DNA of 64,000 bases from Phallus indusiatus. Taxonomy: Eukaryota; Basidiomycota; Agaricomycetes; Phallales; Phallaceae. A program made the translations under genes and the position numbers. The stretch spans positions 1 to 64,000 of the forward strand of contig JAQFWX010000124.1 in the NCBI GenBank assembly GCA_027605045.1. Direction: 5' to 3'. Shown here piece after piece: positions 11,525-23,370 of the stretch (positions are counted from its first letter, which is position 1; every line of letters starts with the position of its first letter). Under the pieces are notes generated by a model. The model worked only from the letters and a program-made list of their open reading frames with translations. It had not been told where the DNA came from and did no database searches.

Positions 11525-14500
11525 TTACACATTGGTGCTCGGGTCGACCACAGGAGGGGGTGACAACGACGTCGGAGACGCAGGAACAGTACTAGCACCG
11601 CCAGTCTTATCCAAAGACTTCTCCAAAGGTTTCTCAACCATCGTCCTAATCGTAGTCGGAGACGCAGGAACTTCCAACTGTGTCCCTGCCCTCGCGCCCG
11701 CTGCGGAAGCAGATCTCAACAAAGACGCTTGGGCTTCAGCAACAAGCTGCGACTCCCTCTTCAAAATCGTAGTCGCGAATTTTGAACGCGCACGAATTTC
11801 GCGACCTTTCCAGAATAGGATGAAGGGTACGACTGCTAAGAGTGTAGCGAGGCATGCGAAGATGGTAGATGCCCATTGGAATGGAAGACGGGCGTACATC
11901 TTAAAAAAGTATGAATATGGTTCGATTTTTCTCTCTGATAATATATGAACTAGAACACATACCTTGGTCGTGAACAATGGGAAAATTGTAGCCATAATAT
12001 TCCCTACGTCAAGCTGTCAAAAAAAATCCCACTAACACAACCTTAAAAAAACTCACTGCAAAGACTCTGACCCGCCAACGCCGACGACGCATATATCCCA
12101 TACGAATCAGCAAGGTACGTGAAAGACGCCAAATACATTATAAAAAGCGCGACAAAGAACGCAAAGATACCACACATCGGTCCAATCCATGCTTGAACCG
12201 AGTGAAGCGCTGTCCAGGCGTATATAAAACAGCCGACGGGGAATAGAACTGCTGCCACCATTGCGGCGTATAGACGCGCTTCGGGGCCAATGCGTTTGAC
12301 GTTACGTCTGTGTGATCATTTTTAGAAATTTGATGTGTGTTACATGCGGCGGGAAGGGAAGGGAAAGGAAGGTGGATGATAAGTTTTCGGATAAGTGGAT
12401 TTGAATGGAATAGGAAGGGATGTGTCAAGGGGCAAAAACCGCGTGTTTTAAACGTTAGCGACGGCAAATGGTAAATGAATGAAATTTGATAAAACGTACA
12501 GGTATAAGCGATCTTGGTAGAAGTTGGCTGCGTATCCGACTAGACATCCAATCCTGTGTTAGATTAAGTTAGGTTAGATTTATAAAAACGAGAGAAAACC
12601 GGAACTGGTGTGTTTGCGACTAGACTCACGTCATGGGGAGGAATGCCAAGCCGACTTGGGCACTGTTGAATTGATATAACGTTTGAAAAACCAAACCGAT
12701 GGATCTGAGTAGTAATAATGATAACAAACCGTGAGTTTCCGGAAAAGAACAAAAAGGTAGGAAAGAGAAAAGTCGACGCACTCGAGCTGGCTGTACAATA
12801 CACCCCAACTAAAAAAAGGAATAGCCCGTCCGTCAACATAATGAAAGTAAAAGGGAAAATAGGATTCCTAGACGTACGCAACGCCTATCCATAACTATAA
12901 TAACAAAAAAAAGAAGCGCCATTGGCCAAATTAGAATTCGAAACCGGGGATATAGAACAAAAAAGGGTATGAAGAGCAACGCACGCTAATACTCAATACA
13001 ATAGGTTCAGTAGCGAGAAGATCTACGGGAAAAAGAGAATTTTAGATATACTTGTAGAGGGGTCTAGCCTTCGAGTACTCACATAAAGGTCTTGTACAAG
13101 AAGTAGTAATAAGCTGACGCAAACTTGTTCGTTCATCTTCGACTCGTGCGCGGTATCTAGAATCACCCGTTTCCTTTCGGAGCTTGTGAGCTTCCCGAGT
13201 TAAAATGACATCGCCTGTTTTTTTTTGACAAAACAGGAGCCAAAAAAGGCAGAAAAAAAAACGCGATACATCAGTTCCAAGTTTTCGACAAAAAGGAAGA
13301 AAAGGAAGCGGAAGCGGAAGCATCACAGCCAGAGGCGAGCAGACTCTGGCTCTGGTCATGAGCGTCTTCCAGGCTTGATTAGGCTCCTGTCTCTTACTTC
13401 CGTCGCGGGTATCACGCATCAAAAAGACTGCGTACGAGCGAACGGAACGACACAGGAGAGGCCAAGCCAGCACTAATTTTTCCTTTTTGAAAAAACGACT
13501 TACCTCGAGTCTCGTCAAAAAATAATAATACGACAAATGCATACGCGCCCGAAAATCTTAAAAACACGCGTTTTAGTAAGCGACATAAAGAAGCGGGACG
13601 TGTGGCCCCGCGGTTTGAGTTATGTACTAACATGAGGTTGAGCCATTGAATCCATCTCCACTGCAAATGGGGATTTTGCTCGATTAAACCGGCAAATGTA
13701 GGAGCTAGACCTGCTACACCGACTGCTGATAAAGCGAATAGAGACATCGGAGCTCCTCGACTAAAAAAATCAAGTCGTTTCAATTGTAGTTCTATAAAAG
13801 GAAAATCGGTTTCGCTTACTCGCTAGGAGCCCATATATCCGCTACAACTCCTGCAGCCTAAGGAAAGGAAAAGAAGAACCATTAATAAAGAATGAACAAT
13901 GAACAATGACATGATTGGTCGGAACGAATAGGAAATGGATGCACTCACGACAGTGGCACCTGTCGAACCTGCAGCTCCGGCGATGAACCGGGCGATAATT
14001 ACTGTAGCCATGTTTTTCGCTCTACAAAAGAAAAAATGAATGAATGAATGAAATTAGACATTGTTTAATCGAGTGAGAGATGAATTGATTTAATTACTCT
14101 GCGGCGACGACGTGAATGAGAGCGAATATGACAATGGAGGCGATGAAAAGGGGGCGTCTTCCGAGGTCTTCACTGAGAGGAGCGGTGAGGAGGGGTACTA
14201 CACCGAATCCTAGACCGAATAGACTAGTAGAGAAAATCTGTCAGTAAGGGGGAAACGGGGGATGTAATAGATCTAGACTGGGATGACGGACCTGAGAGTT
14301 GCTGCACCTTCTTCTTCGCTGCCGTGCAGGTCTCGGAGCATTGATGGAAAACCCAGTGCAATACTGGAGCCGGCTCCAGCTATGAGATAAGATGGAATAA
14401 GCATTAGAACTAGGGGGTAGATACGAGATGGGTTTATGCGTACCAGCTAAGATTGTAAAACTACAGGCAATAATCGTAATGACCCATTTTCGGAAACGTG

Positions 14501-14958
14501 AAGCGTTGCGAGGATTTCTTACATCGCCTGGCATGAATTCAATCTACAAAATTCGTGTGAATGCGTTAGAAACCTTTGGTCTGATGTCTCTTTTCTATAC
14601 GTACATATATCGGAGCTGTGGCGGCATCTGGCTGCATGACCACTTCAAAGGAGGAGGCAGAGGGCTGACTTCGGAAACTGAGAGCCAGCTTCTCTGCATC
14701 GGATTTATCTTGTGCGCAAGTCTGGCAAAGCGGTTGCATTTGATGTTGATGTTGATGAGGGTGATGGTGATGGTGGTGAGGGTTCTGGATACTGGCGATG
14801 GGCTGAGGATGGACGGGTCGAAGGTGGTTTTGGGATTCGTCATTAGAAGATTCATGAATGCCGGAGCCGAGAACTTGAACTTGAACGGTGTCACGTTGTG
14901 TCGTTAATAAGCTGCTTGTACTGTCAGGTGAAGAAGAGGGTGACATTGGGGAGGACAT
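11525..14958 (-). CDS. MFS transporter, DHA1 (TPO/drug:H+ antiporter) type, copy 2
   Basis: This is a paralogue of the transporter at 6.2-9.0 kb on the same strand. The start is ATG at 14958 (MSSPMSPSSSPDSTSS). The cytosolic N-terminus is long and carries a conspicuous run NPHHHHHHPHQHQHQMQ. TM1 entry reads IEFMPGDVRNPRNASRFRKW. Shared landmarks are an LGRRPLFIAS-type motif A, RFIAGAAGSTGATV, ADIWAPSE, PTFAGLIEQNPHLQWRWIQW, DETRG, DVILTREAHKLRKETGDSRY, SIGLVFQTLYQFNSAQVGLA, RNVKRIGPEARLYAAM, TYLADSYGIYASSALAGQS and FQWASTIFACLATLLAVVPF. A cytosolic Ser/Pro-rich tail ends VVDPSTNV-stop at 11525. Exon partition follows copy 1, with introns of about 45-90 bp. The substrate is unknown, and the different tails suggest the copies differ in regulation or localisation. 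A further 3' exon reached by splicing just before the stop is possible. Confidence 0.9.
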
Positions 14959-17900
14959 TTCTCTTGGAGGAATTTCGAAAGGAAAGGGAGGAGGAAGGAA
15001 AGCGAAGGAGAAGGACTAGTACTGAGCTTTCGGAGACAGAGAGGCGAATCGAGTTCGAGTCCGAGTCGAGCGTCGACGAGAAGAGTGGATGGTATGGATG
15101 GGGTCGTGAAAGATGTCCTCGAGGAAGTTCATTTACATATTTTGGCCTGCCTTATGAATGCCAGAAACGGCCACACAAAAAAAGAGTTCCATGTGTTTCT
15201 CGGGAGAAAAATAAAAAAAAATAAAAAATATTATTATTATACTATGTGATATTATTACTGTATGGGCGCGCGCCCTTCCAAACCAAAAAAAAAAAATATC
15301 AAAAAAATAAAACAAAATCACGTAGCGAGACATCTGCACTTGGGAGATAATTGTAAGCGAACGGTATTATTGTGTATCTCCTTTGGTTTTGTTGTTCTGT
15401 AGAATGTTTTGAAGCGAAGGGTTCAAGTGGGTGGGGCATTAAAAGGGTCGTGGTTGACTTTCTGCAAGCACATCGCCGTGTTGCGGTTGCGCAGGGTCAC
15501 AGTCACAGTCACGGCTCCTCAGTCAGTCCTCTGTTCTGCCGTCCGTTCCGATCATCCAACAACCTAAAGGAACCTGATATGGCGAATAATAAAATATGTC
15601 TCGCATTGGCACGTCAAATCTTTGGTCATGAGTGCACTTTTTTTTAATCTCTACAATAGAAAGACAATTATAAAAAATTAGCTCAGGATTGGACCAAAGG
15701 AAAAAAGAGAGCGAAAAAAAAAAGCTGGCAATATAGGACATACTGAGTCAAGTGTGTGTTGGTGTGCCTGCCTGCCGGCACGTAGTATTGTTGCGTTTTT
15801 GAATTCAAATTGCCAGAATGCTGTGATGCACCTGAACTAAGTACGTGCCTTCCTTTTCTTCCTATCATACTTATTCCGATTCCTTCGAATCATCTCTAAG
15901 CATTCGGAGATGCCCAAACAACGCACCCTACCCATGACCTCGACCCATCTGAACCTTTTGTTTGCATCAACGCCAATGTGATACTCACGAGGTGCAAACG
16001 TCGAAGTTGCGTAGCTAGGTAGCAGGTGTATATATATCTCTTGAGATTTAATTTTTTTTCATCAGATCTCGTATTAAATCATCCGTACCGAAATGAAACT
16101 CTGTTGAATGAATTAAAACACTAAGCACTATCTACCCATGAAACCTTAATGTAGTCTTCATACGCGCGCATAGTAGCCGAAGGAAAGAGAAAAAAAATGT
16201 TTCATCACGCAATGTACGTCGATTCTGCATAACACCATTTCTTGAACCTAGAAATAAACGATGACAAGCAAACACGTTCAAGGGGACCGAACCTTTTTTG
16301 ACAGGTCGCGCACGCGCACGCGCCGTGGCGGATACCGGTTCGGGTGCGAGTATCATCGATACTAAAGAAAAGCCAGAAGGCGGTACCAACCTAAAAATTT
16401 GGTCACAGTAACCGATATACATAACAATTCATACTTATTACATACCTACAATACATATTGCCATTCATTTTACACCCGACCGACATGATGATGATTGGAG
16501 TCTGGTAGTTCTTACACTGGCCTGAAATCTGAAATATAATAATCACGCTCCGAGTCTCGACTGCTGGTTTGATCCCGTTTCTTTAAAGAGTCAATTTCGT
16601 CGGCCGTTGTCATGTCGTCGAAAGCCATTGAATTGTTACTTCATCATATGTATCAACATTATTAAACATCTTTTTTGAAAGAAAGCTGTGTATATAGTAT
16701 GGTTTTCAATTGAGTCATGCCATTTGATGTCTCGCACAACTTTATCACCGGCAGCTTTGCCAGCGGAGAGTCACGGACTCACTCCGAGCACGGGAAGATC
16801 TCTCGAATTTGGACACCTGGACCGCCACGACGCCATAACCTCAGCTTCAGTTCTTTCACATACATATTCTCACAAAAGCTTCGCAGTCGCGTACGTATAT
16901 TGGCTTCTTTAGTATCCATTCAATTCACTTTTAGAATCTCCTGAATTCTTTTATCATAATTCACAATCGTGCACAGGGAAAGAAGAGGTCAGAAGACGAA
17001 CTTTTTCATAATATGTATGGAGATATGGAATTAATATTAAGTATAAAATCTCGAGGTTCGGTTATTGAACAACAAAGGGCTCCGATGCCGGTGAAAACAA
17101 CAAAAGAATATACACTATATACTGTACATATGTATGTATTACTGACACTCGTCGTAAATCGTGATATCATTCAAACAGTTAAAAAAAGGGGACTGAGCGG
17201 TGGACAAACGACGAGGATGTGCCATACTAAATATATATCACTTACGTCTAAAAATACAGAACAATAACAATAGATGATTATCGCCCGCCGTTATCGCGGA
17301 CTCAGACTCGGGGTGTTTGCGTGGGGGTGTTTCCCAAATTCCAAATTCCAGCGCCCAGCGCCACAAAGCCATAAACATGGCACGGCATGTGACGTCCACC
17401 GCCACAAACTCATCTATCTTTTTCTTTGACTACGCCCATCCCCGATTTTCCCGCTCACCGTAAGTATAAATATAACCACTCCTCTTCCCTCCTCCTCCTC
17501 CCTTCCGGATGGGCGGCCGCCGCCCTACCAGTGCCGCAGCCGTATCCGCATCATACGACGGGATCTATATACTCTTTTCTTATGAGCCAATTGGCAATCA
17601 AAATCAAATAATGGCGCAGAAGAAATGACATTTAATACACCCACCCAACCACCCGAGAAAATAAAATACTTTATGACCAATTTTCTTGAGACCGCATGGT
17701 ACTATTCCATTTCGCATAGATGATAGATCCATGATCCCACAAAAAGAGAGCCAGATAGGAGTACGACTCGGAAATTGCGTATTTCCAAGAGAATTTTAGA
17801 AGGAAGAAAAGAAAAAAACCTCGTTAGAACTTTTAGAAATCTCATGGTTCAAATAGTATCTTATAGGTTCCATAAACTTTCTCATGACACATTTGGGGCG

Positions 17901-20209
17901 GCCGCCGGAAGAGGGGGATATTTCCCTCGAACTCGTAAGTCTGCGTTCCACGTATATATATCTTCATCTTCTCTAGATAAATGATTCGATTTTTGATTTT
18001 AGGTTTCCCGAATTTTCTAACGCACCTTCACCCTATTTTATATTTTCCATTCATTTTTGAGCGTCTACCACGAGGACGGTAAGCGTCGAGAACCTTTTGT
18101 CGAGCCATGGACCATGATCGTGATTCTAAAGTGATGATGGTATGATTTTTAAATGCACGTTTGGGCACGTGGGGACAAACAAACAAACTGTACAAAGTTG
18201 GAAAGAAGAAGCGTACATACAAACGCATAGTACGCGCGTGTCTCAGGCTAAATCTGTAGAATGCCGTCCCAAGCCTTCTCTTCCCTTTCCCTTTTGAACA
18301 AACTCTAAAAAAAGGGGGAAGGGTTCGAAAAATTCGAAGCGGAAGGCCGCAGTGCGAAGCACTCTTATTAGTACTTACCTGTACTTACCGATGAATGCGG
18401 TGGTGTCACGTATTATATTTTATGTTTTCAGTGTTCTTGTGCCAAATGCGGCTTTTCAAAAAACCCATGGCCATGTTGATCTACCTTCATCTATTAAAAA
18501 ATTTCGGCTGGAACCTGATGGTTTTATCTCCGGAACCTGTACGAAAATGAAAGATGAAATGAAATGAAAGAGCCAAATGAAATCATGAGATCATGAGATC
18601 AGGTTGAAATCATGAGATCATGAGATCAGGTTGAGATCAGGTTCAAAGAGATTCATTAGAGCCATAACATGTCATTGAGTGTCATCCGTGGCTGAGTGCC
18701 CTGTTAACGTTGAATGGCTGATTCTGATTTCCTTTCGGTACTGAGATGTGAGAACTTGTAGGCGTATTAAGAACAAGAGCCCGAGTATGATGGCAGTTAG
18801 AGTTATGAATGATGATGTCGATGATCTTTGATGATGTTCTCTCGTTCATTCATTAAAGCACAGCCTGAGAGACTTCAAGGTGAACTGCGGTTTCTCCCTT
18901 TGTTTGCCACTCAACTGCGTTGGTAGAGTTGTGAGAGACTTGTCAAGACATTGAAAGATATCCTAAGGTTTAAAAACTTGGCACTATTCAGTGAGGCTAT
19001 TCAGTTTCTTCGGAAATAATTTAACCACCATCTCATATGGCACATCTAATATCACCCAGTTATGTAGGACTTCTTCCAAAATATCTGAACCCACATCAAT
19101 ACCGACGTTCTTTCCATTATGTCCATCCGAGTCGCCGCTTTCACTGACAGTTCCACTTTTCCAAAGCTTCTAAGGTCCTTCACGTTTGCCAACGAGCCAA
19201 CTCGTCGATGAGCGGATTCTGTTAGTATGAACCTCCAGCGGGATTTGGACTGAAATTTTTGTTTCGAAGTGATAATCCGCACGTTGACAAATAAAGGGAA
19301 AAAAAGATGGCCAAAACTTCGAAGTCGAATTTCTGGAAAACAAGATAAATATCTCAGTCAGCCGGATCCGCGGACTGAGCTACGAATTACAAGTTACAAG
19401 AACTTCTTGTAATAGTCTCAAGAAGCTGGAAGTCAAAAGTTAAACTAACACTCGGATGCGTTAACTATCGGGAGTTATGCATTTATGTCAATGATTCAGG
19501 ACTCAGAAGGTGGACCAACTCAACCGGTTTGGGCTTGTCATTTTCGCGCGAAGAAGCTTCAACGTCGAATATGAATGCTGAGAACGTTGAATGTTGAACA
19601 TCCACGTGCATGATCCGTCAATAATATCCAGTATTTAGTGGTGTAAGTATTCTTGACTGAATTGTCAATTGACAGCGGCAATTCAATAAACGAGGGTTCG
19701 GAGAAAGTCGGGAGCTTCTCGGACGATATAGCGGTAAACATCCCAAGTTTAAGTTTAATCGGGGCATGCTGTTACTATTGAACGAATAATTCATGAAGAA
19801 CGTCAGATTTGGTCAATAAGACCGGGACAATTCTAAGTGGGGGGCTTAGGGATCAGAACGGCCACTGTCAATTGAGAAAACAAAATGATGGTATTTCGCG
19901 TCGGGACGACGCGTTGTTATAATACATATTCATTCAGAAACACCTTTGTTGAACCAAAGAAGAACATTTCCCGTTAAAAACCGAGGAAGTAAAGAACGAA
20001 GAGCCTGCCAGCCTAGAGCGAGCGGGTAAATATCAAATAAATTGAGACCAAAAAGGTTAGCTCAAAGATTTTACTTTAGGGTCTAACCAACAAATAATGT
20101 GGCATCTCATCTCTGCGGTGAAAAGAGTTTATGTTACTGCTAACACTTGAAAACGATCTATAGACTCTCAAGCTGCCGGTTCGGACACCAGCTATAAAAG
20201 AAAACAGCG
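14959..20209. other. Gene-poor region of about 5 kb
   Basis: No chain of exons with recognisable protein motifs was found on either strand. The left end must contain the promoter of transporter copy 2. Features seen: an A/T-rich block at 15210-15310, a gcgcgcgc tract at about 15265-15272, several polypurine stretches, and a 27-bp tandem duplication at 18579-18632. Short open segments (for example 16717-16944 and 17013-17267) have neither motif nor splice context. Lineage-specific genes, non-coding RNAs or old transposon debris remain possible. Confidence 0.45.
18579..18644. repeat. 27-bp tandem duplication plus a partial third copy
   Basis: Two identical adjacent 27-bp units occupy 18579-18605 and 18606-18632, followed by a 12-base partial copy. 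The unit is itself built from repeats of ATCATGAG and ends in GATCAGGTT. It lies in gene-poor DNA and shows no coding periodicity in any frame. Confidence 0.85.
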
Positions 20210-23150
20210 TCAGCAAATCAAGGGGAAAAAGAATGATAATAGACAAAAATTCTTACACGCCAGTTCTCTAAGAGTTTCTTCTATGAGTTTCTCTCTGCGT
20301 CGATAATATTGAAACCTCCGATACGGGCCGAGTAAACCTTTGGCTTCGGGACCGCTCAGCTCAGGAGGTGGAATTGGAACGCTTTTTCTGAATGAAGGTC
20401 TTGAACTGAAGTAGATGGTATGTAGTTTAATGTAGGTTGGGAAAACCCAGATGGAAGTGTGTGACATTGTGGATGTAAATGTGGAAGGTTGTAATTTGAA
20501 GTGCGGAGCAGTGCCAGGCTGAACAGGGTGTGGATGCGGGGATAGCTTGGGTTTGTTCTCATATATACTTCACGTGGGCAATGGACATAAGGTTGCTCGT
20601 GGACAATCTGCGTGAAAATTGGACTTGGTCCAATAGAGAGGTGCAAGAGCCCTTGGACGTCGGATTCACACAATAGGTCAATAATTGTCGAGCTAGTGAT
20701 GAATGCGATTTTGAAGTACCGTAATATCTGACTTAGGTATGGCCATATGAGGGTTCTTCGTTGTAAAACACTGGACTTGGGTGAATGATATAGAAGGCAT
20801 TTGATCCAACGGACCCGCATATATAGGGACGCCAGAGACATTGTAGGTCAACGCTGTCCATGTATGCATGTGCGTTAAGGACAATGGAACCAGACAAGTT
20901 TGTGTTCTTCAATACTTCTCCCCGCAGAATTTGCGTCTGTTTGGAAATCAGGTAGATAGTCCATGAAAGAACACCATGTAAAATACGGTGCGCGAACATA
21001 CATTGATATAATCTCGAACTCCTGTAAATTTCGCCGTTCATGTGTCATCGCGTGCATTTTGAGGTCGGCCTCGTCTTCATACGATTGATATAATAAAGCT
21101 GCCGGACCCTACACGTAGTATGGTAAAAAAGATTCTTAGAATCGAGAAAGGATTGGTCGAGACGGCAAAGCAGAGGTGGCCCTACTGCATGGTTCCTGTA
21201 CGATGAGATTGTGCACATGGGTGCTGTGACTTTTGAATGAATCTATAAAAGTATTAGCCCTTTCTACTTGAGTAAACTGATAAAAGAAATTCACTGACTG
21301 TTCACACTCCATCTCCCACAATGATAACGTATATATCCGTTACTCCAATTCCGAGCAATCTCGAAATCTTCGTCATCAAATCCGATGAACGTGTACCCGA
21401 AAGATAGTGGAATTGTCAGGAGCACAAGCATTGGGGCCTTGAGAGATCATTGTCCAGTTTTTGCGAACCTTCGCGACCTATAGCATCCACGGGCAAAGAC
21501 CCAAAACTGTGACAAGCATTTGCAACATAGACTGTAAATGTGGGATTGACGAACTCGTAAGATGACTCTTTAATGGTGTTGTAACGGGCACGGTTGGGTA
21601 TTCTATGTTGAAAGCGACGAAGCATTGAGTTCTTTTTCTTATTTATATTGAAGAAGAGTTCGTCTGATCTTCTTCTAAGAGAAACGTCACCACCGTGGGT
21701 ATCTCGTTCTCTTTCACTACTACCGTGTTCTCGCCCAAAGACGGTTGGTGATGTGCTCGTGAATTCAGGATGCGAGCGTGCTTGGTTGCGGTGGGCTCCG
21801 GAACAATCTGGGAATCTCCGTCAATCGTTCATCTTTTTCCTTTCGAGTCTCTGGGTCATCGCCGCACGAGCAATATGGAAGCTCCGAATTAGTCGTCAAT
21901 TTAACTCGTATGCGACGATGACGGGATTTTAGGTTGGATGCGGGCAGCGATAATAGCATTTACGGCTATGCATGACGTGATGAGATATCGTTTGCTCCAG
22001 GAAAATGGCTTTAGCGTGAGCAGCTTTTCTGAGCTTCTGAAGATGCTCGTAGGTGACGGCAGTGGTAGCATTCTGCTTCTCCCAGGGCTCGTGGGCTGAG
22101 CTCCGAAGTTCGAAGACATCTCTCGGTATCAAACCCACACCGAAGCCTGAACGAGCACCCAAATGGCGCCATCGATTGTCGACATTAGGATTTCACCTTA
22201 AGAATATTATCTGCCTCTTCCTCAAACCTCAAACTTTGTTGCGGCTTCTGTAGATGTTCATCAACTTTCAGCTCGTGAAGGAGACGCGCTTTCTTCTCTT
22301 TCTACTGGGCTAAAAGGTTAAGCGCTACCTCGGTTTTGGTTCGAAGTCTTCACTTGAATCACTTCTCCTGGGGGAAATTGAAACGCTGTTTTTAACTTTG
22401 ATACTTGGGGGTTGAATCTTAACTATTGTTAATCAGTGACGAACATGGAGGGATGATAAAATGCATACGCCGAGTCGGTAAGCTCAGTCTCTTCTCATAA
22501 CGGGAGACACCATAATGCAGCGTTTCGAGGCTTGGCCCATTTTCGAGACGATCAGAGTTGGAGGATGCTGATTGTATTGGGAAGACACTTTCCGCGATGT
22601 AGTTGAGAGGTTGAATATGAGAGGGCAAATAAAAATGACCAGTGTTCTCCCGGTTTATCACCGCTCTCCTAATAGGAATATATGAAAGAAACTATGCTCA
22701 TTTGCGCAGATGTGAACCATAAGCAGTCGTCATAGAAAAGATGCACAATATCATTGTTGATTGCGAAAGCAACTGTCTGGCGTTTTCTGATCAAGCGGAT
22801 GGGAGTGCCTGTATACATCGTTACACGCAGCTCCCCGTGAAGAGTCTATATCTGCTCACCAATTTCAGGCTGACCTGTAATTACGACACCCGTATCCTGT
22901 TCATTGAGCAATGGAAAACATCGCTAAACAGCGTCTTGTAGGATTCCCGGGCAATGAACTACTCAGGAATACCTTCTATACGAGGTATCGAGTCAATATA
23001 CACTTCGTGTCCTGATTCGGTTGTACTATAGTTGCGCCAACGGAGTCTGTAGAACACCTGTACGAGTCCTGGAGTTGCTTCCCGCCGTCTCAGCTGACTT
23101 GTTTCATCCCATATCCATCGTGTAAAGCCAGTCTGAATGAAAATGGACAT
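20210..23150 (-). pseudogene. Decayed P-loop NTPase gene (agaric multicopy family)
   Basis: Reading the minus strand from about 23150 down, fragments in shifting frames line up in the order of a P-loop NTPase family that I recall as multicopy in Agaricomycetes and associated with Crinkler-type genes. They are TPGLVQVFYRLRW and GHEVYIDSIPRIEG (23.0-23.15 kb), DTGVVITGQPEIGEQ (22.88 kb, the Walker A position), TVAFAINNDIVHLFYDDCLW (22.8 kb), VFPIQSASSNSDRLENG (22.57 kb), GVGLIPRDVFELRSSAHEPW and YEHLQKLRKAAHAKA (22.0-22.15 kb), and MECEQSVNFFYQFTQVERA (21.3 kb). The Walker A GKS/T is replaced by GEQ and followed by an in-frame stop. Other segments are separated by stops and frame changes, so no complete protein can be assembled. 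The stretch 20210-20467, with a YRRFQYYRRREKLIEETLRE run, may be the tail or an unrelated exon. Family assignment is from memory and approximate. Confidence 0.5.
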
Positions 23151-23337
23151 AAGGGTATGATAAACTTGTCACCAGCGTTCTTTTCTTTTCTGCCAACTCC
23201 TTAAATACGGATGAGAATCGTTTTCAACCCTATATAACTCCGCTCGCCGTCCACCATCCAAAGCTGACATAATAAATCACGTGACCAGAAAACTTGATCG
23301 CGACTGACAACTGTCAGAGTCAGACTGAGGACTCGCG

Positions 23338-23343
23338 ACGCGT
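23338..23343. promoter_or_regulatory. ACGCGT (MCB-like) element upstream of RAD54
   Basis: A palindromic ACGCGT lies 28 bp before the RAD54 ATG. This hexamer is the core of the MluI cell-cycle box bound by MBF in ascomycete yeasts, which drives G1/S expression of replication and repair genes. Its use in this fungus is inferred; one hexamer can also occur by chance. Confidence 0.35.
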
Positions 23344-23370
23344 TCTTTCTTCCGTACTCAGCTCCACGCA

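Noticed and set aside
11532..11948. 138-codon plus-strand frame opposite the last exon of transporter copy 2
   Set aside because: It is the antisense of a clearly coding exon (WASTIFACLATLLAVVPF and tail) and has no motif of its own.
16688..17267. Several overlapping short plus-strand frames in the gene-poor region
   Set aside because: No homology signal, no conserved splice sites, and the frames overlap each other.
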